This document shows, piece by piece, positions 37,453 through 46,182 of a stretch of DNA of 64,000 bases (its first letter is position 1; each line of letters begins with the position of its first letter). The stretch is taken from NCBI GenBank assembly GCA_000169995.1, contig AAZW01000015.1, positions 1 through 64,000 of the forward strand, read 5' to 3'. The notes under the pieces were generated by a model. The model made no database searches, had not been told where the DNA came from, and saw only the letters and a program-made list of their open reading frames with translations. The position numbers were made by a program, and so were the translations under genes. The DNA is from Vibrionales bacterium SWAT-3 (GTDB lineage: Bacteria > Pseudomonadota > Gammaproteobacteria > Enterobacterales > Vibrionaceae).

Positions 37453-37989
37453 ATGAAAACAGTCTTACCATTACTGCTACTTACCTGCGCGAGCGTGCAA
37501 GCTCAACCCCACTCTCCTGAGCTCACTCAACTGCTGAGCGAGATACATGAGCAGTACGAACTCGCAGTAATAAATAAAAGACCATATTCCCAAGACCTGC
37601 CAGACATCACCAAACTGCCCTACTTTTTGCAGCACATTGACGAGACGGATACCGTCGAAGCCATACGCTTAAACGCCTACCTACAAGGTTTGCAATCCGC
37701 GTATTTTGGCAGTGCTACTCATCAAAAACGCCTAGGGGGTGGCAGCTGGTTCTGTATGCGTGACACCATGGCGCTTGACCCAAGGCGTCATCCTGAATTT
37801 CTTGAAGAGATGATCTGGATGGTGCTTGAGAAAACCGCTAAATACGATCCTCAAAAGTTTAGAAGAGATAATTACGCAGGAGCATTCATGGTTTCGACAG
37901 AATATATTTTCGAATACGGCTTACAAACCGAATACCCTTGCTACAGCCCTATCCCTAAGTCATTGCAACTGAACGGTTGGAAATATTAA
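37453..37989 (+). CDS. Exported hypothetical protein after traG
   Basis: A 178-aa protein with a clear signal peptide (VLPLLLLTCASVQA-QP), hence periplasmic. The mature part is mostly helical with the motifs LQGLQSAYFGSA and GSWFCMRDTMALDP, and two Cys that could pair. GGGAGAG precedes the ATG; upstream in-frame starts would destroy the signal. Its position after traG is where surface or entry exclusion genes sit in F, but I see no homology to support that. Confidence 0.65.
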   Translation: MKTVLPLLLLTCASVQAQPHSPELTQLLSEIHEQYELAVINKRPYSQDLPDITKLPYFLQHIDETDTVEAIRLNAYLQGLQSAYFGSATHQKRLGGGSWFCMRDTMALDPRRHPEFLEEMIWMVLEKTAKYDPQKFRRDNYAGAFMVSTEYIFEYGLQTEYPCYSPIPKSLQLNGWKY

Positions 37990-38201
37990 TCTCGGCATAG
38001 GATATCCACCGAAAGTGAATGTAATTTCAGGAACAAAGCCAGTACGAGAAAATAGGTACGGGTTAAATGTCTTTGTTCTAAATTAGGCATTCGTTGGCCG
38101 CTGCTATTTGGGCGCAAGAACGTTCCTTTCAACCCTATAAAGTATCCTCTTAAAATGGCAGAGATCGCATCGGTACGCTGCAAGCAAGGCCGGGAGCACT
38201 G

Positions 38202-38254
38202 TACGACAAAGTCGTTTGGTAGTTACGATACGACAGAATCGCTTGGTGATCACA
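38202..38254 (+). repeat. Imperfect 27-bp direct repeat
   Basis: TACGACAAAGTCGTTTGGT (38202) and TACGACAGAATCGCTTGGT (38229) repeat with a 27-bp period; the first includes the small palindrome ACGAC-AAA-GTCGT. They lie in the otherwise empty 37990-38291 gap, just past the end of the LysR gene. Confidence 0.45.
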
Positions 38255-38291
38255 AGTCCAAAGGTGTGCCATGAAACTCGAAAATGCCCCA

Positions 38292-39194
38292 TTATGAGCT
38301 AGAAGACATTTTAGTGGCGATAAAATCTACAAGTAACTTTGATAGATGCGAGTGAAAATTTATTGCACGATAATGAATGAATATTGTCAGTGGGGATAAA
38401 TTATAATCTACAGAAACCTGTTGTAACTCATCCTGTTTTATTTCATCTGAGCAGAAGCTAGTGGGCAGAGCGACAAACCCAAGTCCACGTTGTGCAAAAG
38501 CTTTTGCCGTAAATCCACCATCTACTTTTATTCTTGATTTTGGGGATAGTGGTCTAAATTCATTTGACTCTGGAATAGTGAAAACCCAAGGATCTCCTCC
38601 AAAGGATTTATAGCTTGATATACAAGGCATTGACTCCAGTTCAGTTAGGCTTTTTGGTAGGCCATAGCGGTTAATACACTCTTTAGAAGCTAAGATAGTA
38701 GTCTCCCATTGGCAAAGTGGCTTCGACACCCAATCCCGATCATCGAGATCTCCTCGCTCAAAACTAATAATAATATCGGGTTCGTTTGAGATAGCATTTT
38801 CAATCGCGGTACTGTGCTCACAGTACAATGTGATGTCTGTATAAGTGGTTAAAAAATCTGCTAAAACCTCCCCGATAATAGGTATGTCTGGAGAGCTCAG
38901 CCGAACACTTCCTTTAAGAGAGGCCGGTGCCTCACTTAGTCGCTGTAGTGACTGATTGAGGTTGTATAAAGGTTCTCTAATTTCTTGGAAAAGACCCTCA
39001 CCCATTAGTGTAGGGGTCACTTTTCGAGTTGTTCGATAGAATAGCTTTTCACCCAATACCGACTCTAGTTGTTGGATATGTCGACTGACGTTAGAACTTG
39101 GAACTGTTAAGTGTTCTGAGGCTTTAGCAAAACTATGTTTTTCATAAACGGAAAAAAATGACTGTAACCAAACGTTATCAATTCTATCTAACAT
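38292..39194 (-). CDS. LysR-family transcriptional regulator
   Basis: A 300-aa regulator. The N-terminal helix-turn-helix (SFAKASEHLTVPSSNVSRHIQQLE) is followed by a typical effector-binding domain starting near LKGSVRLSSPDIP. The ATG at 39194 gives the usual LysR spacing; an ATG at 39227 is possible. It is divergent from the hydrolase gene at 39296 across a 101-bp promoter region and probably controls it. Both look like cargo between traG and traD, with lower GC than the tra genes. Confidence 0.88.
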   Translation of the reverse strand: MLDRIDNVWLQSFFSVYEKHSFAKASEHLTVPSSNVSRHIQQLESVLGEKLFYRTTRKVTPTLMGEGLFQEIREPLYNLNQSLQRLSEAPASLKGSVRLSSPDIPIIGEVLADFLTTYTDITLYCEHSTAIENAISNEPDIIISFERGDLDDRDWVSKPLCQWETTILASKECINRYGLPKSLTELESMPCISSYKSFGGDPWVFTIPESNEFRPLSPKSRIKVDGGFTAKAFAQRGLGFVALPTSFCSDEIKQDELQQVSVDYNLSPLTIFIHYRAINFHSHLSKLLVDFIATKMSSSS

Positions 39195-39295
39195 GATTAT
39201 CCCAAAAATTGAGTCATAGAAACCCATATTATCTCATTTAATCGACCTAAACCATGTCTTAGAATTGTTACATAGCAACCATAGAGAGCATATAA

Positions 39296-40141
39296 ATGAA
39301 CGATAGAAACCTATTAATTGTGTATCGTGACAACTATCAATTACAAGTCGAGCGGTATGGTACAGGCCCACACTTGTTAATTATTGGTAGTGTGAACTAC
39401 TACAAGAAAGTAATTCCTGAATCTTTGCATGATTACTTTACTTGTGTGTATGTGGATCATCGCGGGTTCTCCAAATGTGATGCTTCAAATCCTGTTGAAT
39501 CAGTCAGCTTAGATACTATTACTCGTGATATCCAAGTAATATGTGACAGCCTTAATCTAACTAAAACTAGCGTATTAGGACATTCAGGCCATGCATATAT
39601 GGCAATGCACTTTGCAAGTAATACGCAAATAAATATCGAAAAGTTGATTGTAGTTGGTGCTGCACCAAGTCTGTCAGGTGATATGCAAAAAAAGCAGTTT
39701 GCTCATTGGTCTGAAAACGCTTCTGAACAGCGAAAAAAGTTGCTAGATATAAGTATGGCCAGACTAGAAAGTGATATTGCCAAACAGCCAGAACGTAAGT
39801 TTGCGCATATCTGTCGTAGATTAGGCCCAATGAGATGGAAAGATGCATCATTTGATGAGTTATCTTTGTGGGATGATGTTGAAATGAATACACCGCTACT
39901 AGATACGCTTTGGGGAGAAATATTCAGAGATATCGAACTTACGCAGTTTTCATCAAGCTTGGATACCACTGTCATTAATGGGGAACTAGATTTTAGCATT
40001 GCTCCGATTGAGGTGTGGGAAAGTATTGAAGGCGCATTTAAATCATTACAACTAATTAAGTTAGAAGATGTATCACATACGCCAATGCTAGAAGAACCAG
40101 AAAAATTTGTTGATACGATCCTGAGTATATTTAAGCGTTAG
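39296..40141 (+). CDS. Alpha/beta-fold hydrolase
   Basis: A 281-aa cytoplasmic hydrolase. The nucleophile elbow GHSGHA puts Ser at 97; INGELDFSIAP probably carries the acid and EDVSHTPMLEEP the His of the triad. The oxyanion-side VDHRGFSK motif near 53-60 is also typical. The substrate could be an ester, epoxide or small amide. No signal peptide. It is divergently transcribed from a LysR gene that likely regulates it. Confidence 0.85.
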   Translation: MNDRNLLIVYRDNYQLQVERYGTGPHLLIIGSVNYYKKVIPESLHDYFTCVYVDHRGFSKCDASNPVESVSLDTITRDIQVICDSLNLTKTSVLGHSGHAYMAMHFASNTQINIEKLIVVGAAPSLSGDMQKKQFAHWSENASEQRKKLLDISMARLESDIAKQPERKFAHICRRLGPMRWKDASFDELSLWDDVEMNTPLLDTLWGEIFRDIELTQFSSSLDTTVINGELDFSIAPIEVWESIEGAFKSLQLIKLEDVSHTPMLEEPEKFVDTILSIFKR

Positions 40142-40309
40142 ATAAAATTCATAGTTATGTGCAGTTGACAGTTCAAATAATAAGGAGCGGAAGTTGGAGT
40201 AGTTCAGACTCTAACAAGCTTTTGTCCAAAGGTTAGTTTTAGTGATATCTGTTGTGTGTGTGATCTGTTGTGTCGTTAATGCATGCAGCAATCGTTTACG
40301 CCTCGTTAT

Positions 40310-40897
40310 TCATTCGTAACTTGCCATCTTTCTTGTTGTGCCTGTGAAGTTGTCTGATACTTCGATACGCTTCATTTCGATGTTCATGGTGGGTTCGATT
40401 TTTTTAAGACGTGCTATATCACTGGCGATTCGTTTACAGCCTAAAAACAAGATGCCATCGAGTGGTGTTATGACATCTCCAGCCTTGAGGCAATCAACGA
40501 GGGAGGTGGCAGAGAGTGGTGTTTTTGTCCCAGCAACGTAGCGGGTTGCCACAAACTCATTCGTATAGTGGATTTCTTTTGGTAACATTTGTTCGCTTTT
40601 GGCGTAAATCATTCCGCTTTGTTTACCATTAATAACTCGATGCTCTTTATACACTCGTGTTTCCTCGCCTATGGTGGCCATAGCTTGTGGTGCGCGTGTG
40701 ATGAATAAGCGAAAAGGTAGATCTTCACTTGTGATGTAATCGACAAGGTTAAACGCTAATCTTGCTCTCGCGATCTCTCCGAGTGGTTTGTCACGACAGA
40801 TTTGTAGAACCTGATCCCATTGGCTGGTCAGTCGAGTGCTTTCTTTATCGCTTCTAACTTTAACCTTGTGAATATCGTAGTGAATTATCTTTTCCAT
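40310..40897 (-). CDS. Hypothetical protein (195 aa)
   Basis: A 195-aa soluble protein with no recognised domain. It has a charged N-terminus (MEKIIHYDIHKVKVRSDKES) and a mixed alpha/beta C-terminal half. GGAAGG lies about 11 bases before the ATG at 40897; the frame is open to 40984 but without another good start. The AT-rich composition resembles the LysR/hydrolase cargo. Function unknown. Confidence 0.55.
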   Translation of the reverse strand: MEKIIHYDIHKVKVRSDKESTRLTSQWDQVLQICRDKPLGEIARARLAFNLVDYITSEDLPFRLFITRAPQAMATIGEETRVYKEHRVINGKQSGMIYAKSEQMLPKEIHYTNEFVATRYVAGTKTPLSATSLVDCLKAGDVITPLDGILFLGCKRIASDIARLKKIEPTMNIEMKRIEVSDNFTGTTRKMASYE

Positions 40898-41308
40898 GGT
40901 TAATTTGGCCTTCCGTTTTGCTTGCTTCGCTAAATTCCAACCTAACATTATTTTTTTATAACAAATTAAAGCAGTTATCCACAAAGTTTGGGCGTGATCT
41001 GTCTAAAACCTTCGTAGGTTGAGTTTAAGCTCATGGTACTAAATAGATCGAAATCACCTAAAAATGCCGATAATTTTTTTCAAATTGAAGTAAAAAGCAC
41101 CAATTATAAAACTTATCGCGACACTAATAGGCGGGGATATTCGTTGACTTCTAAAAGAGCCCAATGATGGTTACTTTGCAATTGGAGCATATTACCGCCA
41201 GTGCTCCTTGAAGCGAGAATTAAAGCAACAGCCATTGATTTCTTGAGAGGTCATGGGGGTTGGTTAATCTCTGCACCTTCGTCAGTGTACCGATAGGCTG
41301 ATACATAC
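40898..41308. other. Intergenic region, nothing recognised
   Basis: About 410 bp between the 195-aa gene and the Fis-like gene. I see no supported frame, hairpin with U-run or repeat. Confidence 0.4.
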
Positions 41309-41581
41309 TTATAAGCTCTCATCCGATCCAAATTCACGAGTTGTGATCTGATTTAACTTTTTGGTGAAATTACCTCTGTTAATCCCTAAAACCCTAGCAG
41401 CCTTAGACTGATTACCGCGCGTATGAGTTATCAACTCAGTAAACAATATTTCAAACACAGCAGGAGTCACCCAAGACATATCAGGGCTAACTGATTGTTT
41501 ATCAAACCATGTCGGTTCCAGTTCTGCTCGGATAACTTTTTTTAAATGGCCTTTGTTGATTGGGGTTAGTTGGTCATTCAT
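41309..41581 (-). CDS. Fis-type helix-turn-helix protein
   Basis: A 90-aa protein whose C-terminal part (TRGNQSKAARVLGINRGNFTKKLNQ, about residues 54-78) matches the HTH_8/Fis DNA-binding helix-turn-helix found in Fis and NtrC-type regulators. There is no AAA+ domain, and the size is close to that of Fis (98 aa). It lies 560 bp upstream of traD on the opposite strand and may regulate transfer genes. The ribosome site is weak. Confidence 0.75.
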   Translation of the reverse strand: MNDQLTPINKGHLKKVIRAELEPTWFDKQSVSPDMSWVTPAVFEILFTELITHTRGNQSKAARVLGINRGNFTKKLNQITTREFGSDESL

Positions 41582-41758
41582 AGAAGTTGAAGGTCATTAA
41601 GGAACTTTATCATTCTGACAAATTTACCATGAAATCGCCTTGAAATCAGCCGACGCGGGAAAATACGAATACGATAGATAACTGTCCAGCGCAATAAGCA
41701 ACGAGAACCTTTTTAATCATAAGCTCAAAGCCATTCGTTTCTAAAAACACTCGACCAA

Positions 41759-41947
41759 TCACTGTCCGGTGATGCCCATCATCAACATAAAGCTCACCAT
41801 CTCTATTACACAGAGACCAATTTCGCTTTTCTTCTTAAAAAGAGTAATCAGGATTGCTTTGAAGGTTTCGAGCATAACGCTGACCACATTCGAGACCGTG
41901 AGGATTATCAGCGTAAGGAAATCAAACCACCCAAGCTTTGCCAGCAT
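41759..41947 (-). CDS. Possible 62-aa membrane protein
   Basis: A 62-aa frame with two hydrophobic stretches (FLTLIILTVSNVVSVML and CVIEMVSFMLMMGI) around a KKK turn, as in a small inner-membrane hairpin protein. There is no clear ribosome site. Small membrane proteins near traD can act in entry exclusion, but that is speculation here. Confidence 0.3.
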   Translation of the reverse strand: MLAKLGWFDFLTLIILTVSNVVSVMLETFKAILITLFKKKSEIGLCVIEMVSFMLMMGITGQ

Positions 41948-42139
41948 GTCGGGGCTCTAGACCCCCACCCCGTCGGAGAGGTGAACATCCGTGACTTACC
42001 TTCGGCATGTGTAAATTTTTTTCATATCAGAGCCCTACACCGCAATACCATTAGCCAACAACCGTTCAATTGTTGGCCAGCTCATCTGCATACGCAGGTA
42101 ATTATCTAAAAAAGTACTCCATTTCACTCTCAAGGAACC

Positions 42140-44242
42140 ATGATGCCTAGACCTAAACGCGCGTCCGGCAACCACTTTACCCGTGGCGGACAAATTACTT
42201 TTCACTCCATTCGGATGTTCTTTCAAGTCAACAATACCTTAGTCTACGCCGCCATTTGGTCGGTGATAGCGCTCACTGGCGTTCTTACCTGGCTACGCGC
42301 GCCCGATAACGCCTTTTGGTCTGTGTTCTACTACTGGCGCAATCATATCTATGCCAGCTTTGGGCACGATCTTAACAGCGAAGTCACGACTTTCTGGAGC
42401 GGGAAACGCTACGTTGGCACGCTCGCTTCCCAACTGGAAAACACCCAACTCATCGACCTCTACGATAACGTGATACACCAAATACAAATCAACTTCTTAA
42501 TTGGCATCGGTATTGCTTTCGCCATCTTAATGCTCGCCATGACTTTCTTTAAACGACAAGGCGAAAAACAAAGCGAAGATTTTCACGTCCGAGGTTTTCA
42601 ATACGCCGAGCCCAAGGTGCTCACTAACGATTTAAAAAAACGGGCAAAGAAACTCAAAAAACAAGGTGTAGGCAACGGACGGATTTCTAATTTCAAAGTG
42701 GATGGGCTGGCCTTGTTTAAACATGAGTTTGAAGTTCAGCATATGCTCATCGACGGCACCACTGGGACCGGTAAATCCGTCCTACTTCGTAAACTATTAC
42801 TCTGGATACGTAAACGTGGGGATAAAGCCATTATTTATGATAAAGGCTGCACCTTTACCAGTAAGTTCTTTGACCCTAGCCAAGACACCTTACTCAATCC
42901 CTTTGATGACCGCTGCGCCAATTGGAACGTCTGGTGTGATGCTAAGGATGCCCCTGATTTTGAAAACATTGCGAACGCGCTTATCCCGCAACATGGTGAA
43001 GGTGATCCGTTCTGGGTGGATTCCGCCCGGACTATCTTTTCTAGTGCAGCGTATCGCATGAGTAAAGATGAGAAACCCTGTTCGACCGCTAGATTGATCA
43101 GCCTGATTTTAACCTCAGAGCTCGAAACGTTGGGTAATTTCCTACAAGGTACGGAGTCGGCATCCTTAGTCTCCAAGGACATCAAAAAGACCGCCATCTC
43201 GATTAAGTCCGTGTTGGCCACTTACATTAAGAGCCTACGCTTTTTAGATGGACTGGATGAAAAAGACGGTCAAGGCCAACCCAAACGCAAGCCGTTTTCC
43301 ATCACCGATTGGGTACAAGATGATAAACAAAAAGGCTTTTTATTCTTATCGAGTAACGCGCAGCAACACGCTTCATTGCGTCCTTTGATTTCGACTTGGC
43401 TTGCCATCGCCTCTAACGCTATCTTGGGACTCAAAGCCGATGAAGACCGTCGTATCTGGGTGATTATGGATGAGATGCCGAGTCTGCATAAATTACCTGA
43501 GCTTGATAACATCATTTCAGAAGTGCGTAAGTTTGGGGGCTGTTATGTGATTGGTCTCCAATCATATGCGCAGCTCGTGAAAACCTACGGCAAAAATACC
43601 GCGGACGTCATTTTTGATTTACTCAACTCTCGCTTTTACTTTCGCGCACCGTCAGCGCAGATGGCGCACATCTCATCAAAAGATCTGGGTGAACAAGAAG
43701 TAGATGTCTCAAGAGAGCACATTTCTTACGGTGCAAATGCACTGCGTGATGGGGTATCGATTGGTCACCAGACGGTGACACGGCCGGTTGTCTCTAGCAG
43801 TGAAATCCAAGCCATGGATGATTTGCAATGTTACCTTCGCGTACCAGGAAGCAGCTTCATCACTCAACTGGATTTGCACTTTGATAAGATGCAAGATGTG
43901 ACACCAGCCTTTATCAAACGTGAACACACCCTATCCCCAGCGATGACGAAGGCATACCAAGAAGCCGTTTACTGTGAGTGTGTTGCTCCAGGGCTTTTCC
44001 TTAGCGAAGAAGAGCGGAATGCACTCACAGAAATCCAAGCCAAGCAGTTTGAAACGCCGGAAGAGATGAAGCTGGAAACCGACCAAATCCAACAATCACA
44101 ACGAAGTGAGACAGTCAAAGCATTAGCCAGCAAGGAGTCAGAAAAGCTCAAATCAGACAATGACCATCAAGAGCGCGCGCATCAAGAGCTCGACGAGTCG
44201 GCGATATCTCAAGATATAGAGATGGACGAGATATCTAAATGA
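42140..44242 (+). CDS. traD: Type IV coupling protein TraD
   Basis: A 700-aa inner-membrane ATPase that brings the relaxase-DNA complex to the secretion channel. Two N-terminal membrane segments (about 30-50 and 115-140) precede the motor domain: Walker A GTTGTGKS at 206-213 and Walker B-like IWVIMDEMPSLHKLPEL near 440. The C-terminal tail (600-700) is acidic and Gln/Glu-rich. AAGGA precedes two ATGs (42140, 42143). It is separated from traG by about 4.8 kb of cargo, unlike in F. Confidence 0.93.
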   Translation: MMPRPKRASGNHFTRGGQITFHSIRMFFQVNNTLVYAAIWSVIALTGVLTWLRAPDNAFWSVFYYWRNHIYASFGHDLNSEVTTFWSGKRYVGTLASQLENTQLIDLYDNVIHQIQINFLIGIGIAFAILMLAMTFFKRQGEKQSEDFHVRGFQYAEPKVLTNDLKKRAKKLKKQGVGNGRISNFKVDGLALFKHEFEVQHMLIDGTTGTGKSVLLRKLLLWIRKRGDKAIIYDKGCTFTSKFFDPSQDTLLNPFDDRCANWNVWCDAKDAPDFENIANALIPQHGEGDPFWVDSARTIFSSAAYRMSKDEKPCSTARLISLILTSELETLGNFLQGTESASLVSKDIKKTAISIKSVLATYIKSLRFLDGLDEKDGQGQPKRKPFSITDWVQDDKQKGFLFLSSNAQQHASLRPLISTWLAIASNAILGLKADEDRRIWVIMDEMPSLHKLPELDNIISEVRKFGGCYVIGLQSYAQLVKTYGKNTADVIFDLLNSRFYFRAPSAQMAHISSKDLGEQEVDVSREHISYGANALRDGVSIGHQTVTRPVVSSSEIQAMDDLQCYLRVPGSSFITQLDLHFDKMQDVTPAFIKREHTLSPAMTKAYQEAVYCECVAPGLFLSEEERNALTEIQAKQFETPEEMKLETDQIQQSQRSETVKALASKESEKLKSDNDHQERAHQELDESAISQDIEMDEISK

Positions 44243-44422
44243 TAAAAGGGGAAATACCAGAAATGAGTGACAAAGACAGTCTCGTGCGTGAACACCAAGC
44301 AACCTTGACGCTATAAGCAATAGATCACAGTTTTCAGTCCTTATAAATAAATGGCTGACAACACACATTGGACTTTTTGCTGAAATAGCCCCCCAACAAG
44401 GAGTTAGAGCGGCAAGGTTTTT

Positions 44423-44866
44423 TTATTGAATCCCGTTAAACTTGTTGGCCTCATCAACCAATGGACCAAACCAACTCATGCCAGACTTTCTAACGTCACA
44501 TTTTGTATGTGCAGGGGAAATCATCCCAACAAAATAGCAGTGGTGCTCATTAAAATAGTCTTTCGTGTATACAAGGTAAGTGTCGCTCGTTCTTCCACGT
44601 AGATTGGTAGCTCTTTTCCAAGAGTCTTGATCAGCTTTCGTGAAATTTGTGCAGGTTGGGTCGAATACATGAATCTTTGAAAGATCGGCATCAACAACTG
44701 CTTGAGGGAAGTGAAATGCGTCCGTTTTACCTAAGTATGGTACTGGCATTTCACCAGTACCGATAGCATCGAGGTGTAGTTCGAGATGGACTTTAACAGC
44801 ATCGAGGCTGTGGCCTAGGGATTCAACTTCTTTTTCAAACCTTGGAGAAAAGCTGATTTGATGCAT
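44423..44866 (-). CDS. YafO-like type II toxin
   Basis: A 147-aa protein whose C-terminal half (RTSDTYLVYTKDYFNEHHCYFVGMISPAHTK) matches the pattern of YafO toxins, ribosome-dependent mRNA interferases: a S/T-D...LVY block, hydrophobic strand, then P.AH. E. coli YafO is 132 aa. It lies 18 bp downstream of a 179-aa gene in the same operon, the usual antitoxin-first order. Assignment rests on motif similarity alone. Confidence 0.6.
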   Translation of the reverse strand: MHQISFSPRFEKEVESLGHSLDAVKVHLELHLDAIGTGEMPVPYLGKTDAFHFPQAVVDADLSKIHVFDPTCTNFTKADQDSWKRATNLRGRTSDTYLVYTKDYFNEHHCYFVGMISPAHTKCDVRKSGMSWFGPLVDEANKFNGIQ

Positions 44867-44884
44867 TAACCCCTATTCCTTTCC

Positions 44885-45424
44885 TTAGTGATAGTATGTG
44901 TTGCTCGTAGCTGTTTTAAGCGCAGTTAAAAACTCATTTGAGACTTTTGCTTCGTCTGTAGGCTTAGCTGGTCGTAGCTGGACTTCAATGCTAAGTACGT
45001 TACCAATCGCCATTCTCAGCTTAGCTACAGTCACTCGTAGTCTTCTGAGCCCTGCGATAATATCATCAGGTAACTGAGTTGCGTTGTCAGCAAACAAATC
45101 TGTAACTTGTATGCGTAACATCTCTTCAGACGCTCGAACGAATGTATCGGCATCTAACAACTTCGCTGTATTTACGTCATCAAAATACAACTCTGGAGAT
45201 GAGGACTCATCGATTTCTCGATACGTCTCACGCCAAGTCATAATCTCTTTGTTGATTTGGGAAATGGTTGCTTCAACAGAATTTAAAAAAATTGAGGTAG
45301 CCGCATGCGAACTCACACACTGCGTGCGTAAAGAGATTGTAGATTGAGCTGCTTCTAGCAGCGATGCGCTGGCATTATTGCTGAGCGCTAACATTACTGC
45401 ACTCATAACCATAACCTTACTCAT
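44885..45424 (-). CDS. Hypothetical partner of the YafO-like toxin
   Basis: A 179-aa protein with no family I recognise. The first about 20 residues (MSKVMVMSAVMLALSNNASA) look like a signal or membrane segment, which would be odd for an antitoxin; the rest is helical, with possible coiled coils. AAAGG precedes the ATG. The gene order suggests antitoxin, but it is unlike YafN (about 97 aa). It could instead be an exported protein that merely shares the operon. Confidence 0.5.
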   Translation of the reverse strand: MSKVMVMSAVMLALSNNASASLLEAAQSTISLRTQCVSSHAATSIFLNSVEATISQINKEIMTWRETYREIDESSSPELYFDDVNTAKLLDADTFVRASEEMLRIQVTDLFADNATQLPDDIIAGLRRLRVTVAKLRMAIGNVLSIEVQLRPAKPTDEAKVSNEFLTALKTATSNTYYH

Positions 45425-45616
45425 GTTGAACCTTTGTTATTATTCTAGTCGCTTTTTACGGATAGCGATCAAAGATGACCGAAGATTATCCACGTTCAAA
45501 ACCAGATTACAACCAAAATCATCCAAACCACAAGTCGAATTGCTGACGTTATCCAATGGTCAGTTTTAGCAAAACGAAGCCGAATGCATCCTGTTAAAAG
45601 ATACCTAAGAACCGAC

Positions 45617-45636
45617 CATCAGATGTACATCTGATG
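45617..45636. promoter_or_regulatory. 20-bp perfect palindrome upstream of traI and the yafO-like operon
   Basis: CATCAGATGT followed directly by ACATCTGATG. It lies about 190 bp before the start of the 179-aa gene and 550 bp before traI. It could be an operator for a dimeric repressor or part of oriT. The remaining 45425-46182 gap (about 760 bp) holds no supported gene. Confidence 0.45.
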
Positions 45637-46182
45637 CGCATAGCTGCGTACAGTAGCTCTGGGGTATAATTTTCGATGGTTTAAAGTTACTTTCAATCTA
45701 TTTGCGGATGTTTTTTTAAGAAAAATGTGAATTGAATCGTGAGTTGTGGCCTTTAGGCTTTGTTGACCAGTACCGTCGATACAACAAAATTAGGCCCTGC
45801 ACCAAAAGGGGGGCAACACATTAAACTGCGTAAGAAACGCTGAGAGTTTCACCCCGTTATCGACCCCTCCTCTTCAACCACATAGAGTCACCTGCGCACA
45901 AAAAGTTATCGAAACTATACCATTAGAAGTGGCAGTAAGAGCGACCGACTCTATCATTGGTTATTTCCTCGTTTGAATTTGCAGGGATCTGAGTTGGCAT
46001 GCGCTTGGAGTGGTTAGAATCCGTTCTTGTTTGGTGTCAAACGGCAAAAACCAATAGGAAGACTGCCACCCAAAAGTAAACACCATTTAGCCTCACCTAC
46101 CCCACCGTTAAACACGATGAATCACTTAAATGCCGCTCAGGTTTCCTGTAAGCGGCAGTTTACGTTACATGAGGAAAAACCC

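Noticed and set aside
41769..41960. 63-codon plus-strand frame opposite the 62-aa membrane frame
   Set aside because: It is the complement of a hydrophobic frame and has no ribosome site.
44240..44316. 25-codon frame overlapping the traD stop
   Set aside because: Coupled by ATGA but too short and without any recognisable feature; most likely chance.
46027..46182. Upstream extension of TraI
   Set aside because: Begins with TTG and would move the catalytic Tyr pair far from the N-terminus; the ATG at 46183 has a good ribosome site.
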